From: Diatrype stigma
Taxonomy: Eukaryota; Ascomycota; Sordariomycetes; Xylariales; Diatrypaceae
Direction of reading: 5' to 3'
Length of the DNA stretch: 64,000 nucleotides
Assembly: GCA_022225965.2 (NCBI GenBank)
Contig: JAKJXP020000029.1
Span: 186,001-250,000 of the forward strand
Shown here: positions 44,368 through 57,475 of the stretch, piece by piece
Numbering within the stretch: position 1 is the first letter of the stretch
How the letters are laid out: each line of letters begins with the position of its first letter
Translations under genes and position numbers: made by a program
The notes under the pieces: generated by a model
What the model saw: only the letters and a program-made list of their open reading frames with translations
Told to the model about the DNA's origin: nothing
The model's database searches: none

Positions 44368-45790
44368 ATGGCTAACAGTGAAATCTCGCCGCAAACAGCA
44401 GCTATCACCTGCGCTGAAAACGTTGCAGTGCTGAGTCTCCTATATCCAACTTCGTCGCCGTCCTCCAACATACCTGCCGACCGCCATATTCAACAAACCG
44501 GCTATGCGTTGCCTCTTGATAGAGAGAAGGTCCTAGTTGGCATGCTTGCATACTTGGCACACACTGATGATAATCCAAACACTATCCCGGCCATCTGTAT
44601 CGAGGAGGTTCCCAAGGCGGCATGCTTGAGGGTTTTACTAGCGGTGAACAAAGCTAGGGAGGAGTCTAATAAGAAAATTCTCGACAACTTGCAGAAGCGA
44701 TTTGATGAACTGTTCGCGCTCCTTGCAAAGGTGGATGGTAAGTAACTGTTGGGCTGTTTCAATTATGTAGTCATCTTCCACAGCCTCAGACACTAACGTT
44801 ATGAAATTAGACGGCCCATCAGACATAGAGGAGAGCTTGTCTGCCACGATCGTTTCTATGTGCTCGAGTCGTATCCTAAGCCGTATGCGCCTCATCCCCA
44901 ACTACAAGAATCAAAAGAAGCCGCCGATCAAGGAGAGGCTCCAGGTAGTTATAAATCGGCTCCGAGAGGTCGCAAGAACGAATCCCAAGACACCAGAGCT
45001 TCTCATATCGATAGAATCATTCACGAAGGAAGCCGAAAGCGTCATAAGACTGATTGATGAGTGGGAAAAGGACCAGACTCCCTCTCACCTCAAAAGTCTA
45101 GTGCATGGCGTCCATACGCTCTGGACCTCGGGGAAGATCCATGGCGAGCTCATGAATGTCCCAACTGACGTATTATGCCCAAGCTCACGTGAAGCCCTGA
45201 TGGATTCACTTTTCAAGGTGGCAAGATACCGCGAGGCAGCTGGTTTACTCTACCGCACAGCCAAGGAGTTCCCTTTGGCCCGACGAATGCAGATAATGCC
45301 GATCGAATTGCCCAAACATGCATTTGATAAAGTACCAACAGACAAGTACAATCCGCAGCTGCAACCCATGTTCGGTGCGAGAAAACAACTGAAGGAATAT
45401 GAACACAAGCTTGATCGTGTTTGCTCTCTTTTGGGTGCGACTAAGGATGAAAGTCAAGAATTATTTGGCCGTCTAGCAGTTGAGAATCTCAAGAAGGCCA
45501 AGATACACGGCGAAGTCCAGCTCATATACCACTGTGAGCTTAATTCGAAGGATATCAGTCTATGGCCTCGCGTTATCCGCTCAAGTAGGGATGCCTGCTG
45601 GTCTTGCAACGCGTTTATTCTGGCCCACGGAAAGATGCATACACCTAGATGTCATGGAAGATTGAACACGGCATGGCGGCTTCCCTCTCTCACAGGGCCG
45701 GCCATGCTAAGCATTGCGAACAAGTTCAATCGATATTTGCAGATCCGTATGCGGGAGAGGATTCAGCTTTTTTTCAGGAATCAAAAGTAG
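44368..45790 (+). CDS. OTT_1508-like nucleic-acid deaminase family protein
   Basis: Two exons, 44368-44737 and 44811-45790, giving 449 residues. The intron begins GTAAGT and ends GAAATTAG after a CTAAC site. The first ~330 residues are helical and poorly conserved. The C-terminus carries the deaminase-fold zinc signature: HGEVQL (His356, Glu358), then RSSRDACWSCNAFILAHG (Cys386, Cys389) and PRCHGRL..AW. This follows the pattern I know for fungal OTT_1508 deaminases (HxE...SK.ACYLC..F...HG), a family described as related to bacterial toxin deaminases and expanded in fungi. Substrate (base, nucleotide, RNA or DNA) is unknown. No secretion signal. An upstream in-frame ATG at 44311 is possible. 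Frames after the stop (45649-45936) may be a spliced extension, but I could not prove one. Confidence 0.72.
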
Positions 45791-46627
45791 CCCAGACACA
45801 TTCACCCAATCCAGAGCACACCATCCGTTCTTTCCACGGGTTGTCCGCATCAACGATGTATAGCGAAGCACTCCCTAAGCACACGGAGGTCGATGAACGA
45901 CCGGGTTGGGACCCGGCTATGAGAGGCAAACGATGACAATGGTCTGCGATACCCAAGGTGCGGGTTACGTGGACATGTCTGACATGGGAATGGTACGAGG
46001 AACAAGAACTGGGACCAACGAAGTCCAGGAGAAAGTGCAATCTCTCTGCGAGTGCCAAAGAAGTTCATGTTCCAGGTAGATGATTTGCATAAACAGGAGC
46101 TCCTGGGACTGGGGTCAGAACTCTCGGGACTTTTTAGACATCACTGTACCCACGTCCTGAACTGGTGTTTGGATATGCTGTTGTGCAATCGTCGGCCGTC
46201 AGAACTGAACATCAGGGGTCGAATGACGACGGCTATACGTACTTGTGCTTGAACTGAATGCAAGCCTGCCTTTCTTTCTTTGAACACATAATTTGATCCC
46301 ACGATCTATGTAACATCGGTATTTCATAACCTCACCTAAGTCTATGGAAACGGCGCGATGTATCGTAGTAGGACAGTGATATCTAGGCTGACAAGTATTG
46401 CCCTTCTAATTAGGTTGTCCAAGAACCGGTATACTAATCCGCCCGTGTCAGGGGATTTGTGCCATCAGAGTGATAGGGGCAACTGCTAGGTAGGGGGAAG
46501 GACGGAACAGAATAATTCGTGCCCTATGGAAGCTATAGGGGAAGGAAGTGGCTCTTATATAGCCATACGAGCCCCTTAGCCCCCTCACTAATGTATAAAG
46601 TGTGATCATATGGACCCCTAGACCCCC
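45791..46627. other. Convergent 3' flanks
   Basis: Between the deaminase gene and an unknown minus-strand gene. The stretch 46470-46620 is made of GGGG/CCCC-bordered short words; nothing codes clearly. Confidence 0.5.
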
Positions 46628-48156
46628 TCACACATACGCCCCGCCACGCCTTGCATTTGGCCAGCTTCCTCCGGTAAAATGTGATTGGCCTTCAACCTTA
46701 TATGCCTTGAGTTCGCCATCAATAGTTCCAATGCCAAAGTTGATTGTTAACTGTCCCCCCTTCTTCGTATTGAATTCTACCCAGCCGTCTTCCCCCTGAT
46801 CTATGCGTCCATGGCGACCCTGCTTACGCCAAAATTCATCTAACTGTCCCCCAGTCCCACGCCAGTGCATGTATAGTCTTGTGATGCCGGGCGGTGTCTT
46901 CGCCGTCACATATTGTCGAGCTCGCTTGGCAGCTATACTCTCGGGTGTGTCCGCCTCCATGATGCGTCGTTTCCTGGTCCAGCCAAGCAGAAACCCAAGG
47001 TGGAAGGCACGAAACGCCTCGGTTTTGCCCCGGAGCCCGGCATTGGCGAAGACATCACACATTTCGGCATGAGCTGAAAGGAGGTCCTTGTGATCGCAGA
47101 AGAGCATGACACCCTTGCCCATGGGCTGTATATCGTACGTCGCCTCGTACACACCTGAGGTCGGTGTATCTCCCACGTCAATCCATCGAGGACCCTGGCC
47201 GTGGTACATCATGGCAATCTCGGGGTCGACTATATCGAGAAGGTAAGATCCCTCGATGTAGGGTACACCTGCCATCCTGAAGGGCTTCTTCCTCTCCCTG
47301 TGGTGCATGAGGATATTTTTACCCATCTGCATAATATCCGCATGAATGAATGCGTCCTCTTGATCCAGCTTCTTCTGCGCCGCGCAGGCCTCCGCACCAT
47401 TAAGGCGCTTTCTCTTGGGACGATCATGATTGATCAGCTTCTGCTGAGACCATTCCCGCTCCATCGCGTCCTTGTCCCACCCAAGCCAAAGCAATTTTCG
47501 AGAGCCCTCACCGACTGCCCAGGCTATAAGGCCTGGAATGCGTCTGGCTGCTTCCTGGACTACGTCAAACCGGATGCCTCTCAAGGCAATAGGTCGTGGC
47601 AAAGTCTCGCGGCTCTTGAAGTAAAACTCTATGAACATGTCGGCATCGTAATTCGCCTTCTCCTCCAACGTCGCCAAAGCAAGGAACTCCTCTTCGTGAC
47701 GCCCTGATGCGAGTGATTCTTTGTATATACGCCATCGCTCCTCCCACGTTTTCTTGAATGGATACATACGGAGGATAGGCACATTCGATGCGTCGAACTA
47801 TCGATATAAGTCAATACCTACGCCCCCCTTTGCTTACACATAGGACCGATACTCACATCCGGCTTCGATGACTCCGTGCGAAGGAGGCTTATGTATCCCT
47901 CTCTGTCCGAGAAATATGGGTAGCGGATGCCATAGAGATCCAGCTGGGCCGTGAGCCAAGCATTCGTGGGGGCGTTATGAAGCTGTCTGTATAACACCTT
48001 TTCCGAGACTGCATAAATTGTCAATAGGTTCCTATTTGACAATACTCGGCGTATATCCGATGCCGAGGCTATCCGAATGCCACGCACGCTGAGCTCGCCG
48101 TCATATTCATAACCCAGGACTTGGATTGGTAGTGGTCTGCTAGCGAGGCGCGTCAT
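46628..48156 (-). CDS. Unknown fungal protein
   Basis: Two exons, 48156-47857 and 47797-46628, giving 489 residues. The intron begins GTGAGTATC and ends CGATAG. An upstream ATG at 48252 would add 32 residues. The N-terminal exon (RPLPIQVLGYEYDGELSVRGIRIASASDIRRVLSNRNLLTIYAVSEKVLYRQL) looks folded. The C-terminal part is rich in Trp, Gly and charged residues and includes GIRFDVVQEAARRIPGLIAWAVGEG, DYDADMFIEFYF-like text, RLYMHWRGTGGQLDEFW and a probable basic nuclear signal DRPKRKRLNG. No known domain, signal peptide or membrane segment was recognised. Confidence 0.6.
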
Positions 48157-49429
48157 CTTGGAAATGCTGGTGGTAGATATGATTCCGTGGCGATCGGGAC
48201 TACGGAGGCTACTATGAATGAAACCCAGATACAGATACCAAGTCTTTTCCACATATCACAGCAAGATTGGTGTAATGTCCAAGTTTAACTATTTGAAGAC
48301 AAGACGCGACGGTCGCGACCTGGAGATTCGCGTCGTCCGCGTCGTTGATTAAATACAGTAGCGTGTTTAGGTCTGTGCTGAAGCCATAGACACGAGAACG
48401 ACAGGGGTGGTAGTTGCAAGTCAATGTTATGTCAACGTGTCAACTGGCCAACGTTAAGTCAACATCGAAGCTGTCTTAGAGGCGGTGAACCGGAAATAAA
48501 AGCTATGTAATGAGCCTGCACTGTTCATTTTGCTGTCCTCCTATCCACCGTCCTATACACTAGGTATTAATCTCCAGACAGGCTTCTTGTCTACACTGGC
48601 TGGCTGGCTCTCATCAGGACGCAGATGAGGCAGGTTCATCTTCAGACTAAGACTTTAGTGAATATAGTGAATAACTTCCCACTGCACGCCAAAGCCTCGC
48701 TCATCCATCGGGGTCATGGCGAAGCTTGGTCCAGATCGTCGGGCATCGACAGTATAGATGATGGTCCCTTGCAAGGAAGGATTATGACAGGCTGAGGTTT
48801 GAGTCAGATACTTAGGACAGCGCCAAGCATTTCGTGTACAGCAATTGCCTGGTTAGTATACGGAAGATGCCGAGTCTTACTTCGTATATTCTCTAGTGAA
48901 GTAGGTAAGAAGCCTCCTCAGCCGCTCAGCCGCTCAGCCCCTCAAGCTCACCCGACTTCTGCCGGCTCGGAAGGGCCGACTTTTAGTGGATCTTCGGTCA
49001 ACCAGGGCGCGAGGCACCGATCCGCGATAATGGAACACGACTCTGCTGCGCTATGTTTGATTGGTCAATCTGGACCATCGTAGTTGATGTGGACCGGGCG
49101 GTCGGCGGCCCTCCAAGGGCGAGCCCCGGCTTATAGGGATACGAAGCCCAGCTGAAGCTATGAGCCATAATGAAACATGAGACATTGAAAACCAAGTACA
49201 CCAGGGATCTTCGATGTAACACGAGTATAAATAATCCGGTAGTCCGGTCAGTCAGCAGGTCGCAGGACACTGGAATATATATTTGTATGGACTAGAAGAA
49301 CACCTCGACCAGCCAATTAGATTGCCTACCAACACACAACAGTCATCAGTCAGTCGCCTATTTTACAGCATAGTAACAAGATTAAACATCCTTTACAGCC
49401 CAAGTACAGGGACGACAGACAGCCCAGAA
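48157..49429. other. Divergent intergenic region
   Basis: Between the unknown minus gene and the monooxygenase gene. Holds a small CAGCCGCT triplicate (about 48919-48943). No gene found. Confidence 0.5.
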
Positions 49430-51301
49430 ATGCAGATGCCGAAGCAAAGCACAACAGACGTCCTCATCGTCGGCGGCGGCCCCACAGGCCTAGCGCTCGG
49501 CCTCGAGCTCGCGGCGCAAGGGGGCCGGATCCGGTTCCGGATCGTGGACAAGGCGCTGGGACGGTCGGACAAGAGCCGGGCCCTAGTAATACAGCCGCGC
49601 ACCCTGGAGCTGCTGAACCGGCACCGCCACCTTCACCTCGGTAATAGTGCCAGCAGCGGTGACGATATCAGTAATACCGGAGGCATAGGTCGCAGCCTCC
49701 AGTCACGCGGCAACACAGCCGACGGCACCACGATCGTCGTGTCGGGGCGTGCCGTCGCCGGCTTCGAGACCAGGGACATCGCGCCCCTGCCCAACACGGC
49801 GTTTCCGCTGCAGCTCATCGTGGAGCAGCAGGAGACGGAGCGTGTCCTCGATGAGAGCCTGGCGAAGGCGACGGCGGCAACGGAAACGGGGGGCGTGAAG
49901 GTGGAGTGGGGCGTTGAGGCACGATCGATCGTACGGGACGGAGATGGCGAGGGGGTTACGGTCACGCTTGGCAAGACGTCGTCCCGGCCTAGGGGCAATG
50001 GTAGCAGGGGTGGGACAAAAGGAGCAGAAGACGAGGATGGGGTGGAAGAAGGGGAGGAAGTAGAGATCGTGCACGCCAAGTTCGTCGTCGGCTGCGACGG
50101 CAAGAACAGCCGGGTACGGCAAGCAGCCGGCCTCACCTTCGAGGGCGACTCGTACGCGCAGGACTTTGTGCTGGCGGACGCGCGCGTCAAGTGGAACGAC
50201 CCGGCCCGGAACCACAACCGGGCGTGCCTGTGCTTCGGCCACGGCCTGCTGACCGTCATACCCCTCGGCCACGACGACATGGTGCGTGTGGTGGCCGTGC
50301 GGGCGAGCATCACCAACACCTCAGACCAGAAGGATAATGATAAAGACAAGACGCCGAAGCTCGAGGACTTCCAGCGCTACTTCGATAGCGAGATGCTGCC
50401 CGAGCTAGGCGGCACGCTGCACAGCGCCACGTGGCTGGCGCGGTTCTACCTGCACCACCGGGGTGTCGACCGGTACCTGGACCCGTCGTCCCGGCGCCTG
50501 CTGGTCGCGGGCGACGCGGCGCACGTGCACAGCCCCGTGGGCGGGCAGGGGATGAACACGGGGATCCAGGACGCGGTCAACCTGGGGTGGAAGCTGGGCG
50601 CGGTGCTGCGCGGGGAGCGGCCGCCGCGGTTCCTCGACAGCTACGACGCCGAGCGCACACCCGTGGGCCGGCGGCTGCTAGAGACGACCGACCGCGCCTT
50701 CGCCTGGCTGACTTGGATGCACCCCTGGTTCCTGTGGCTGCGCAACGCCCTGCTGCCGTGGGTGGTGCCGCGGGCGCTGCAAGATCGCGGGCGCGTGAGC
50801 CGCAGCTTTTGGGATATGTCGCAGTTGGGCATTACGTATTATTCAGATCGTCGGGGTGGTGGTGGTGGTGGTATCACGGGCACGGCGGAGGGGCTGGACA
50901 AGGGGTGCAGGATTCGCGGGGGCGATCGCGTGCTGGATGGCAAGATACGAGCGCCGGGGGAAGAGGGGGACAAGTACCTGCTCGAGCTGACGGACGCGAG
51001 AACGCATCACCTGCTTCTGTTCTCCGGCGTCGATTCCCAAGCTGCCAGCGAAGGGGACCTGCAGCGCGCCGAAGCCAAGTTCGTGGAGAACAGTCGCATT
51101 CCGGCGCAGGTGCATGGTATATTTGGCGAGAAGCCCAACGGCCAGTCGGGATACGTCGATGTGGATGGCATCCTGCACCGGGAGTTTGGGTTCAAGAAGG
51201 CGTCGTACATACTGATCCGGCCGGATGGCTATGCTGCTCACGTTGGCCCTTTGTCGGCACTGGGTGCTCTCGTGGGCTGGTTCAACGAGTCCTTGGAGTG
51301 A
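49430..51301 (+). CDS. FAD-dependent aromatic monooxygenase (phenol 2-monooxygenase / PheA-TfdB type)
   Basis: Intronless, 623 residues from the ATG at 49430; upstream in-frame codons to 49283 look like leader. Rossmann FAD motif DVLIVGGGPTGLALGLELAAQG near residue 10, a DKALGRSDKSRALVIQPRTLELL segment, the DG motif VVGCDGKNSRVRQAAG (~222) and the second FAD motif RLLVAGDAAHVHSPVGGQGMNTGIQDAVNLGWKL (~360). These identify a class A flavoprotein hydroxylase. The C-terminal ~130 residues form the thioredoxin-like domain usual in phenol hydroxylases (HHLLLFSG...ASYILIRPDGYAAHVGP). It uses NAD(P)H and O2 to hydroxylate aromatic or polyketide rings. Two low-complexity insertions (around residues 63-80 and 180-210) lie in surface loops. 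It is too far from the prenyl-indole genes (38 kb) to assign to that pathway. Confidence 0.9.
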   Translation: MQMPKQSTTDVLIVGGGPTGLALGLELAAQGGRIRFRIVDKALGRSDKSRALVIQPRTLELLNRHRHLHLGNSASSGDDISNTGGIGRSLQSRGNTADGTTIVVSGRAVAGFETRDIAPLPNTAFPLQLIVEQQETERVLDESLAKATAATETGGVKVEWGVEARSIVRDGDGEGVTVTLGKTSSRPRGNGSRGGTKGAEDEDGVEEGEEVEIVHAKFVVGCDGKNSRVRQAAGLTFEGDSYAQDFVLADARVKWNDPARNHNRACLCFGHGLLTVIPLGHDDMVRVVAVRASITNTSDQKDNDKDKTPKLEDFQRYFDSEMLPELGGTLHSATWLARFYLHHRGVDRYLDPSSRRLLVAGDAAHVHSPVGGQGMNTGIQDAVNLGWKLGAVLRGERPPRFLDSYDAERTPVGRRLLETTDRAFAWLTWMHPWFLWLRNALLPWVVPRALQDRGRVSRSFWDMSQLGITYYSDRRGGGGGGITGTAEGLDKGCRIRGGDRVLDGKIRAPGEEGDKYLLELTDARTHHLLLFSGVDSQAASEGDLQRAEAKFVENSRIPAQVHGIFGEKPNGQSGYVDVDGILHREFGFKKASYILIRPDGYAAHVGPLSALGALVGWFNESLE

Positions 51302-51952
51302 TTGTGGATTTTCGGGATTTCTTTTTTTTCCCCTCGCGTTGGGGAGGGCCGAATAGGTTCATAGGGGAGGAGGCGTCTGGGAAGGATAGATATCTGGACT
51401 TGTATCTGCTCGCCGCTTATTACTGGCATTTCTGGTACGGTGTGATAGATTCAGCATGCTTGTCGGTGTACTCAACGAAGCATTAGAGATGAACACGAGT
51501 AATCAACTGCAAAGACCAAAACCTGTTGTGATTGTAGCAGTCATGAAGCAGCCTACGGTCACTTATCAGCCTGGTTGCAGAGCGTTATATTCGTAGTCAG
51601 CACAGCATCCTAACCACAGGGCCAGGCCAAGCCAGGTCAGATCAGCTTGGGAACAGAAGCCGAGGCTATATGATCCTATGTTGAAGAGTGCTTATGTATG
51701 TCAGCTGTGACTGATCAAGGACGTAACGGATATACTATATGCGTCGGGATCATCACGGAGGTCAAGGCAGGAGAAGGCCAAGCAGGATGTCTTTTACGAC
51801 TTGGCAAACGTGCCTCAATTCATAGACTTCATTATCTGAGATATCATGCCGAAAACCCTTTTCATGCAAGTGAAGCCTTTTCCACCATTGAACCGGAGGA
51901 CTCCCAGAATTCCCTTTCCTTAAGACACAACTACCGAAAGACGCCGATGAAT
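51302..51952. other. Convergent 3' flanks
   Basis: Between the monooxygenase and eS26 3' ends. Nothing seen beyond short open frames. Confidence 0.5.
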
Positions 51953-52674
51953 TTACGCAGCCTTGGCAGTCTGGGTGGGGGTCACCTTCTTGCCATCCTT
52001 GTTGTATCGTACACGCGGGGGAGGAGCACGGTTGCGGCGGCCCTCTCTGGATCGGACACTGTAAAATGGGACTGTCAGCATGAGGGGTCATGGGTGGGTA
52101 TGGAGGAGAGGTTCGGGGGTTGTCGTTGAAGGTTCGACCAAGGCTCATCTCAAGCGCATACGCAGCCGGGGATAAAGCGCGTAGTCGTACCCTCTCCACC
52201 GAGGGACGAACGTACCGGACGATCTTGCCGTGAATGGCGCAAGAGACACAGTACTGCAGCTTGAGGTACATCTTGGGAACCGTGTACTCGGAGAAGACAG
52301 AGGCGTCCGAGATATCACCTGTGAAAATACCATTATGTCAGTCTTTGTTGTCACACGCATCGGATACATCGCTAGCTATGCTTTGGATTGAGCAAGCCGA
52401 GCGTAGGCGCCCTCGAGTATGATGGGTGGACTGCTGGGGACATACGGATAGCGGCGGACTCGACCATGTTGCGGATGGTGAATCTCTTGATCGCCTTGTC
52501 CTTGGGCGTGCATCGCGAGCAGTTGCTGCAGCGGATGGGCTTGACGTGGCCACGGCCCTTCTTGTTTCGGCCGCTGTAGAAAAAGATAGTCAGTTTCTGT
52601 TTCCGGTTCGAGGCCTATGGTAGGGGCAGGGTAACTGAGGGGAGTTCGTACTTGTTCTTTCTCTTCTTGACCAT
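51953..52674 (-). CDS. RPS26: Small-subunit ribosomal protein eS26
   Basis: Four exons: 52674-52652, 52573-52446, 52318-52216, 52058-51953, giving 119 residues, the normal length. The spliced protein begins [20 protein letters not shown], followed by [38 protein letters not shown], and [18 protein letters not shown], ending in an [18 protein letters not shown] tail. The two CxxC pairs (CSNC, CVSC) bind zinc. eS26 sits at the mRNA exit channel of the 40S subunit. The first exon is only 23 nt and all exons are short, so no single long ORF shows the gene. It is head-to-head with the ubiquitin-eS31 gene. Confidence 0.95.
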
Positions 52675-53949
<1,275 letters not shown>

Positions 53950-54510
53950 ATTACGGTCGCTTTGAAGACGACACATGAACTACAACGGATGGCACTTGGC
54001 TGGTCGGCATCAAGAATTTTCGGAATGAGGACGGGACGAGGGCTCATGGACATGATAATGCGACATGTAGACTACATATACGTAGCTCCCGCTCTGAAAT
54101 GCAAAAATACATGATGACCAAAGGATACTTATTCTGTGCTCGTGCTTTCCCAACATGTGACGTTTGTCTGGGTATGCTGCTTAATTGCAGCTGCGTATTA
54201 GGAGCTGCATAAAGTACTACATACACCTTAATACGTACCTACCTACTATTGTTGTACCTACCAGGTATCGTAAAATTTTAGCTGGAAGTTACAGTGGTTG
54301 CAGCAGTGCAGGGGCATCACGTGTTAGACAACCTGGAAGGTTTGGCCGGTGGCATCTGCGCATTTACGCATATACCCCATTACGTAATCACTTCAACTTG
54401 ACTTCAAGATTGCCGAAGCAGGAGCTTCTTTACATCTTGAACCCAAGCCATAACCCAATTTCTGAACTTTGTAGTTGCCATGGTGTGGATTTAGATATTG
54501 TCTCTTGAAG
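53950..54510. other. Intergenic region
   Basis: Ubiquitin-eS31 3' flank and MYST gene promoter. Contains ACGTACCTACCTACT-type motifs near 54233. No gene. Confidence 0.5.
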
Positions 54511-56769
54511 ATGCCACCGCAAAAACGAAAAAGACTGCATGATGATTTTGCCGACTCCACCGCGCAACCGGCGAAACCACAGCCCCAGGAACCCGCCCGA
54601 CGAGTAACGCGACAGAACCCAAAGGGGCTCTTGGACGAAGAGAAGCATCACCTCCGAAGCGGGCGTGTACGCGCCAATACTCTCGATAGATCTTTCAGCG
54701 AAAATTCGGCTCCCGAACGCGCTCGAGCTAAGAAGAATGACGCGCCAAAGACAGAGACCGCCCCTCCAGCGGAGAACCCAGCGAAGCAGACAAGACATTC
54801 GAAACACACGTCGGCATCTACGGGATCCTCCAAGGAGAACATACGTCCATCTACGCAAGCTCCAACAGATGCAGTCGCTACTACCAAACCGCTGAAAACT
54901 GTCCTGCCAAGTCATACCGCGTCGTCACCTCCCGGCAAACTGCCGAAACCTCCAAAACCTCCACGAGCACAACCTCGCGGTCCTCCATCCAAGCTATCGC
55001 CCCAGAAGCAGCAACCGATATCATCATCTTCGGCAGTAGCGGCAGCGACAGCAACGGCCCTCGCGACGCCTAAGCGCACCCTTGGGGAGAAGCCGCTGAA
55101 GCCACCGCCGACGCCGCGTTCCGACCGCAACATCGATAAGGTCGTGTTGGGGGACATTTGCTTCAAGGCCTGGTATCCTTCCTACTACGGGAAAGAAGTG
55201 TTGGGTGATGTAACGGGGAATGCCGGAGGCGGCGGTGGCGGGAAAGACATCGGGGCTAGGATGGGCGGCGGTAAGCGGGAGCCGCCCATGCTGGATAGGT
55301 TGTACGTGTGCCCCTGCTGCTTCAAGTACTCGAAGGAGCTTGTGTCGTGGTGGGAGCACGTCCGTTGCTGCGAGCGGAAGGCTGTGGTTCCCGGTAGGAA
55401 GGTATACACACATCCAAAGGGCACTGGTGTCAGAAAGGTGAAAACCACCACAGCTGCCGATTCTGTTCCGGGAGCTGGGGGTAGAGGCAAGGGGAAGAAG
55501 AAGATTGACGCGGAGCCGCCACCCCATACGGTCGAGGGGAAGACAGAGGAGGAGGGAGAATGGAGTGTTTGGGAGGTCGATGGGGAGGATGAAAGGGTGA
55601 GTACAGATCAGCGCAGCGCAGTGTAGTGCACCACACTGAGATCAAGAAATGCAAGAGCTAACCAACAGCAGTTATTTTGCCAAAACCTCTCCTTGTTTGC
55701 CAAGCTATTCCTAGACAACAAATCCGTCTTCTTCGACGTATCGGGGTTCAACTACTTCCTGCTGGTCTACACGCCACCGCCACATAACACTTCCTCATTA
55801 CCCTCTCAGCCAAGACCACCACCACTGTCTGCGCCCGTTACCAGCGACCCCAATCATAACAACAATACCCCGCCTCACTCGCTATCATCACCGCGCCCGC
55901 GCCCCCAAATAGTCGGCTTCTTCTCTAAGGAGAAAATGTCCTGGGACAATAACAATCTAGCCTGTATCCTCGTCTTTCCGCCGTGGCAGCGCAAGGGCCT
56001 TGGCTCCATCCTCATGGGCGTCTCGTACGAGATTTCTCGACGCGAAGGCATCCTCGGCGGGCCTGAGAAGCCCATCTCCGAGCTCGGTCGGAAAGGATAC
56101 AAACGCTTTTGGGCCGGCGAGATCGCGCGGTGGCTCTTGAGCTCCGAGGTTCTGCCGTCATCGTCGGCGACTTCAGTGAGGACAAACGAGGGGGGAGAAC
56201 AGAGTAATAGCCAGGAGAGAGAGATGGCAGATCAGCAAAGAGAGCAAGAGCAAGAAAAGGCGGGAGATACTGCTGAGACGACGAACAGCAGCGTCGTCGT
56301 AGACATCCAGAAGTGCAGCAGAGCCACGTGGATCGTACCCGAGGACTGCCTCCTCGTGCTCCGCGAAATGGGCGTCGTGGAGGAGGCGACACCGGGTCCT
56401 GGAGCTGGGGATGCTGCCGCCGCTTCTCCCATTCCTCCCGGTACCGCTGCTGACGGCGCCGAAGAACCTACTCCTGTCGCTGCTGTTACTGAAGAAGGGG
56501 GCGCCGCGGCCGCAGTGGTGGTAGCAGCAGCAGCAGCCAAAGAGGCCAACACCACAAAGAAACTCGTCCCACGAGTTAGGGTCGACAAGGCAGCCGTCCG
56601 GCGCTGGGTCGCGGCGAACAAGATCGAGCTTGAGAGGACTTGCGACCCCGACGGCTTCCTTGAGGGCTATGCCGTCAAGAAGACGGACTCGAAAAAGATT
56701 AAGATATATGTGAAACTGGGGGCTGACGCGGATGCTGCTACTCCTGCTGACGATATCCCTTTACCATAG
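54511..56769 (+). CDS. MYST-family histone acetyltransferase, SAS2-like
   Basis: Two exons, 54511-55596 and 55672-56769, giving 727 residues. Residues 1-200 are basic and disordered. The MYST region starts near DKVVLGDICFKAWYPSYYGKEV. The C2HC zinc finger is C267-x2-C270-x12-H283-x3-C287. The next exon gives LFCQNLSLFAKLFLDNKSVFFDVSGFNYFLLVY, then GFFSKEKMSWDNNNLACILVFPPWQRKGLGSILMGVSYEISRREGILGGPEKPISELG. The catalytic Cys (LACIL), acetyl-CoA loop QRKGLGS and Glu of GPEKP are all present. Distal pieces KCSRATWIVPEDCLLVLREMG and the VDKAAVRRWVAANKIEL helix close the fold. Two unusual insertions are present: ~45 Pro/Ser/Asn residues between FLLVY and GFFSKEK, and ~50 Gln/Glu-rich residues before the terminal helix. 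Probably acetylates histone H4 Lys16, as Sas2 does; this is family knowledge. Confidence 0.85.
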
Positions 56770-57467
56770 GTTTTCGTTGATTAGAATGCATTGCTTTCTA
56801 GCCTGCAAAGGTTCTGTGTCGACTCCAATTGCCTTCACTCCAGCGCCTACGAAGATCCAAGACTCTCAAAGTAAGTATTAAATGGTTGAAATCTGAATAA
56901 TCAAAAATTGCTGCAAATGCCGCCTCTGAGTACATTGGTGCTATATCTACTACTTAAAACTACTGCTTAGATGAATACAACTTCTATCTTGCCCATTCAG
57001 GGATCCCCATTGTGACCCGGAACTTCGAGCTCTCTTCAGAAACACCAAGGCGGACTTTCAGAGTATCAGCCTCCTGCCGTTGGCTCTGGAAGGCCTCCGT
57101 CAACTCGGCAATGGTCTTTTGGTGTCCAATAGTCCTTCCCAGGTCTTTCCATGATCCTTGGCAGCTGCCATCGCGGTAGTCAAACCTGTCATCAAGTTAT
57201 TTAATCCGTCCACATTATCTATAATGACATCAAGACTGACAGTGTTACGTGGTTCAAGCTCTATCGGCACTACCCATACCTAAGAAACTGTCTTCTAGCA
57301 TTCCACCTGCTTAGATTCCTAAGCTACATCATCAGTTTCTTTCCCTGCAGCTGCTCCTTGCTTTGCACCTGCAATAGACAGGATATGCCATCGAGACCTC
57401 GAGCCACCCCTTCCACCGTCACCACCCGATAGCAATGCCGGTGTGTCGTTGCCCAAACGACGATACA

Positions 57468-57475
57468 CCCATCAC
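57468..57475. repeat. 8-bp target-site duplication, left copy
   Basis: CCCATCAC directly before the CAGGG end of the element; identical to 57994-58001. Confidence 0.85.

Noticed and set aside
45649..45936. Extra exon for the deaminase
   Set aside because: Frame differs from the main exon and I found no convincing splice pair; kept as a possibility only in the gene note.
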